Origin: Prevotella sp.
GTDB taxonomy: Bacteria; Bacteroidota; Bacteroidia; Bacteroidales; Bacteroidaceae
Length of the DNA stretch: 64,000 nucleotides
Reading direction: 5' to 3'
NCBI GenBank assembly: GCA_017430675.1
Contig: JAFRMM010000161.1
Coordinates: 1-64,000 of the forward strand
Under the pieces are notes generated by a model. That model made no database searches. It was not told the DNA's origin and worked only from the letters and a program-made list of their open reading frames with translations. Position 1 is the first letter of the stretch, and the number at the start of each line of letters is the position of its first letter. The translations under genes were made by a program, and so were the position numbers. This document shows positions 61,035-64,000 of the stretch, in pieces.

Positions 61035-61787
61035 ATGGATAAATATGGATTAATTGGCTACCCACTGGGACATTCGTTCTCTATCAGTTACTTCAACCAG
61101 AGGTTTGCTGACGAGGGAATCAATGCCAAGTATGAGAATTACGAGATTCCCAGTATTGACATCCTGCCAGAAATACTCGACAAGAATCCCGAACTGAAGG
61201 GACTGAACGTGACCATCCCTTATAAGGAGAAGGTCATTCCCTTCTTGGACTCACTCTCTCCAGAGGCGAGGGCTATCGGAGCCGTCAACGTGATCCGTAT
61301 CACCCATGAAAAGAACAAGACCATCCTGAAGGGATTCAATAGTGACGTCATTGGCTTTACTCAGAGCATTGAGCCGATGCTTGACAGGAAATGGCACAAG
61401 AAAGCATTAATCTTAGGTACAGGAGGTGCTTCGAAAGCCATTAACTATGGTCTGAAGTCACTTGGACTGGAGACCGTCTTTGTAAGCCGCTATGAGCGCC
61501 CTGAGACCATTCAGTACAAGAGTATCACGCCAGATGTCATCAAGGAATATAATGTCATCGTCAACTGCACGCCTGTAGGGATGTACCCGAATACAGAAGA
61601 ATGTCCTGCCCTACCCTACGAGGCGATGGACAACCACACCATCCTCTACGACTTAATCTATAACCCTGACCAGACTCTCTTCATGCGGAAAGGAGTAGAA
61701 AAGGGCGCAGATGTCAAAAATGGATTGGAGATGCTGTTGTTGCAAGCATTCGCCAGTTGGGAATTCTGGAACGGTAAAGAAAAATAA
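61035..61787 (+). CDS. aroE: Shikimate dehydrogenase
   Basis: A 250-residue NADP-dependent enzyme. It has YGLIGYPLGHSFS and LKGLNVTIPYKEKV of the substrate site with the catalytic Lys, ILGTGGASKAINYGL of the nucleotide site, and VNCTPVGMYP. It reduces 3-dehydroshikimate to shikimate in aromatic amino acid and menaquinone precursor synthesis. The gene is 11 bp after menG and 2 bp before purM. A chance in-frame extension upstream is ignored. Confidence 0.94.
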   Translation: MDKYGLIGYPLGHSFSISYFNQRFADEGINAKYENYEIPSIDILPEILDKNPELKGLNVTIPYKEKVIPFLDSLSPEARAIGAVNVIRITHEKNKTILKGFNSDVIGFTQSIEPMLDRKWHKKALILGTGGASKAINYGLKSLGLETVFVSRYERPETIQYKSITPDVIKEYNVIVNCTPVGMYPNTEECPALPYEAMDNHTILYDLIYNPDQTLFMRKGVEKGADVKNGLEMLLLQAFASWEFWNGKEK

Positions 61788-61789
61788 AT

Positions 61790-62953
61790 ATGGACAACAG
61801 ATATATGATGCGTGGTGTAAGTGCCGCCAAGGAAGACGTGCACGCCGCGATTAAGAACATTGACAAGGGAATTTTCCCGCAGGCTTTCTGTAAGATTATC
61901 CCCGACATCCTGGGTGGTGATCCAGAGTACTGCAACATCATGCATGCCGATGGTGCCGGGACGAAATCGGCACTGGCCTACATGTACTGGAAGGAGACGG
62001 GCGACATCTCTGTCTGGAAAGGTATCGCTCAGGATGCCATCGTGATGAATACTGATGACCTGCTCTGTGTGGGTGCCGTGGATAACATCCTTGTCAGTTC
62101 GACTATCGGTCGTAACAAGATGCTGATTCCCGGGGAAGTGATCTCGGCCATCATCAATGGTACGGATGAACTGCTCGCCGAACTGCGCGAGATGGGCATC
62201 GGTATTTTTCCAACTGGCGGAGAGACGGCTGATGTAGGTGACCTGGTGCGCACAATTATTGTTGACTCTACCGTCACCTGCCGCATGAAGCGCAGCGATG
62301 TCATCGACAATGCCAATATCCGTCCAGGCGATGTGATTGTTGGTCTTTCCTCCACAGGTCAGGCCACTTACGAAAAGCATTACAACGGGGGTATGGGCTC
62401 AAACGGACTAACCTCAGCCCGTCATGATGTGTTTGCCAAGTATCTGGCAGAGAACTATCCTGAGAGTTATGACCACGCTGTGCCTGATGAACTCGTATAT
62501 AGTGGCAAGTACAAGTTGACAGACTCAGTGGAGGGCTCTCCTGTGGATGCAGGTCTGTTGGTACTCTCACCAACACGCACCTATGCCCCAGTGATTAAGA
62601 AACTGCTCGATGAACTGCGCCCAGAGATTCATGGTATGGTTCACTGCACGGGTGGTGCCCAGACCAAGGTACTGCACTTTGTCAGTGATAACTGCAAAGT
62701 GGTGAAGGACAACATGTTCCCCATTCCTCCACTTTTCCGCGCTATCCACGAGTGCTCTGGTACCGACTGGAAGGAGATGTATCAGGTGTTCAACATGGGT
62801 CATCGCATGGAGATTTACGTCCGTTCTGAGGTTGCAGAAAAGGTCATCGCCATCAGCAAGAGTTTCAACATCGATGCCCAGATCGTAGGCCATATCGAGG
62901 AAGGTAAGAAGAGTCTCACTATCAAGAGTGAGTTCGGCACATTTGAGTATTAA
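61790..62953 (+). CDS. purM: Phosphoribosylformylglycinamidine cyclo-ligase
   Basis: A 387-residue AIR synthetase. PurM-like features are seen: DGAGTKSALAYMYWKE, MNTDDLLCVGA, GGETADVGDLVRT and GLSSTGQATYEKHYNGG-type region (seen as VGLSSTGQATYEK). It makes AIR from FGAM using ATP. It is longer than the 345-residue E. coli form, as in other Bacteroidetes. It starts 2 bp after aroE and ends 1 bp before prfA. Confidence 0.94.
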   Translation: MDNRYMMRGVSAAKEDVHAAIKNIDKGIFPQAFCKIIPDILGGDPEYCNIMHADGAGTKSALAYMYWKETGDISVWKGIAQDAIVMNTDDLLCVGAVDNILVSSTIGRNKMLIPGEVISAIINGTDELLAELREMGIGIFPTGGETADVGDLVRTIIVDSTVTCRMKRSDVIDNANIRPGDVIVGLSSTGQATYEKHYNGGMGSNGLTSARHDVFAKYLAENYPESYDHAVPDELVYSGKYKLTDSVEGSPVDAGLLVLSPTRTYAPVIKKLLDELRPEIHGMVHCTGGAQTKVLHFVSDNCKVVKDNMFPIPPLFRAIHECSGTDWKEMYQVFNMGHRMEIYVRSEVAEKVIAISKSFNIDAQIVGHIEEGKKSLTIKSEFGTFEY

Positions 62954-62954
62954 T

Positions 62955-64000
62955 ATGGATAATAATAGTATATTACAGAAATTGGACGGACTGGAGGCCC
63001 GTTTTGAGGAGGTATCGACCCTGATTACCGACCCTGACGTGATAGCAGACCAGAACCGTTTTGTAAAACTCACCAAGGAATACAAGGATCTGGGCGACAT
63101 CATGGATGCCCGCAAGCGTTATATTGCCTGTCTGAACGGCATCAAGGAGGCGAAGGATATCCTCGCCAACGAGACTGACCCGGAGATGAAGGAGATGGCT
63201 CGTGAGGAACTGGCCATGAACGAAGAACTCCAGCCCAAACTCGAAGAGGAGATTAAGATTGCCCTCATCCCGAAGGATCCTGAGGACGCGAAGAACGTAC
63301 AGATGGAAATCCGCGCGGGAACGGGTGGCGACGAGGCTTGCCTCTTTGCCGGCGACCTCTTTAAGATGTACAAAAGTTACTGTGATTCAAAGGGCTGGCA
63401 ACTTTCGATCACAAGTGTCTCGGAAGGTGCCGTTGGCGGCTATAAGGAAATTGACTTCGCTGTCTCTGGTGCCGATGTCTATGGTACCCTGAAGTATGAG
63501 TCCGGTGTACACCGTGTGCAGCGTGTACCAGCCACGGAGACGCAGGGTCGTATGCACACCTCTGCCGCCACGGTAGCCGTTCTGCCCGAGGCTGACAAGT
63601 TTGAAGTCCATGTGAATGAAGGCGAGATCAAGTGGGATACTTTCCGTAGTTCAGGTGCTGGTGGTCAGAACGTCAACAAGGTGGAGTCAGGTGTTCGTCT
63701 GCGTTATATGTGGAAGAACCCCAATACAGGCGAAACGGAAGAGATTCTCATTGAATGTACGGAGACCCGTGACCAGCCCAAGAACAAGGAACGTGCCCTC
63801 TCGCGCCTCTATACTTTTATCTATGATAAGGAACATCAGAAATATATGGACGATATCGCTTCGCGTCGCAAGAGCCTCGTCTCAACGGGTGACCGCAGCG
63901 CAAAGATCCGTACTTACAACTTCCCACAAGGTCGTGTGACGGATCACCGCATCGGCTATACCACCCACGACCTGCAGGGCTTCCTCGGAGGCGACATCCA
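62955..64000 (+). CDS. prfA: Peptide chain release factor 1, cut by the window end
   Basis: The visible 348 residues of a class I release factor. Present are the N-terminal coiled helices (LQKLDGLEARFEEVST), AGTGGDEACLFAGDLF, the codon-recognition loop region QRVPATETQGRMHTSA with the PAT-type motif, and the catalytic GGQ in SGAGGQNVNKVESG. It recognises UAA and UAG. Full length is about 370 residues, so only the last part is missing. ATG 62955 follows the purM stop by 1 bp. Confidence 0.95.
   Translation, partial: MDNNSILQKLDGLEARFEEVSTLITDPDVIADQNRFVKLTKEYKDLGDIMDARKRYIACLNGIKEAKDILANETDPEMKEMAREELAMNEELQPKLEEEIKIALIPKDPEDAKNVQMEIRAGTGGDEACLFAGDLFKMYKSYCDSKGWQLSITSVSEGAVGGYKEIDFAVSGADVYGTLKYESGVHRVQRVPATETQGRMHTSAATVAVLPEADKFEVHVNEGEIKWDTFRSSGAGGQNVNKVESGVRLRYMWKNPNTGETEEILIECTETRDQPKNKERALSRLYTFIYDKEHQKYMDDIASRRKSLVSTGDRSAKIRTYNFPQGRVTDHRIGYTTHDLQGFLGGDI

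Overview
The window looks like a piece of a Bacteroidales chromosome, most likely Prevotella or a close relative. Three things point there. Almost every transcription unit is preceded by the Bacteroidetes -7 box TAnnTTTG (TACCTTTG, TAATTTTG, TATCTTTG and similar), and purine-rich Shine-Dalgarno sites are largely absent. The gene content is typical of the group: a methylmalonyl-CoA branch, a Bat aerotolerance operon, DUF4295 next to L33/L28, DUF5686 and DUF1015 proteins, and a secreted GH5 enzyme with a sorting-type C-terminal tail. Several exported proteins carry the lipoprotein or signal peptides usual in Prevotella. I see no rRNA, transposase, integrase, phage gene or CRISPR array. About 50 protein genes and two tRNAs are present; the first gene and the last (prfA) are cut by the window edges.

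Layout. 0-9.5 kb: a TonB-dependent receptor, the mce-mmdA-small subunit-biotin carrier cluster for methylmalonyl-CoA, an ATP-grasp-like protein, a TPR/SpoIIE-like membrane lipoprotein and an OmpH-like lipoprotein. 9.5-12 kb: PepD, a small lipoprotein and tRNA-Ser and tRNA-Glu. 12-22.2 kb (minus): moxR-DUF58-BatD-like-batA-batBC-batDE-PAP2-queA, with overlapping or nearly touching genes. 22.3-29.6 kb (minus): rimO with two HU-type genes, one an unusual membrane-anchored HU-LysM protein; ftsY, L28, L33, DUF4295; map, tsaD, cinA. 29.7-31.4 kb: a PheC-like periplasmic protein and a laminin-G-like lipoprotein, followed by a repeat-rich 500-bp spacer.

31.9-46.3 kb (minus) holds the most interesting unit: twelve genes with overlaps or gaps of 13 bp or less. 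They are an AraC regulator, GNAT acyltransferase, ketoacyl-ACP synthase, ACP, MMPL exporter, FAD oxidoreductase, LolA-like protein, DUF5686 outer-membrane protein, CDP-alcohol phosphotransferase, flippase-like membrane protein, HisC/CobD-like PLP enzyme and LicC-like nucleotidyltransferase. Together they could build an acyl chain on a dedicated carrier, make a nucleotide-activated amino-alcohol phosphate headgroup, join the two and export the lipid to the outer membrane. The product is unknown and the assignment is inference.

46.4-58.2 kb: a secreted protein of unknown function, a GH2 beta-galactosidase, a large membrane protein, DUF1015, a GH5 cellulase-like enzyme, rlmH, a 170-bp nested palindromic element, a zinc metallopeptidase and an M15-like protein. 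58.3-64 kb (plus): phoH-purC-menG-aroE-purM-prfA, read as one unit.

A second theme is short-period intergenic repeats. Ten-bp CCTAGGATTG arrays lie at three separate gene junctions, heptamer and 14-bp tandem repeats at others, and CTAG-containing in-frame repeats in two coding regions. One 14-bp duplication spans the end of ftsY and supplies the TTG start of rimO.
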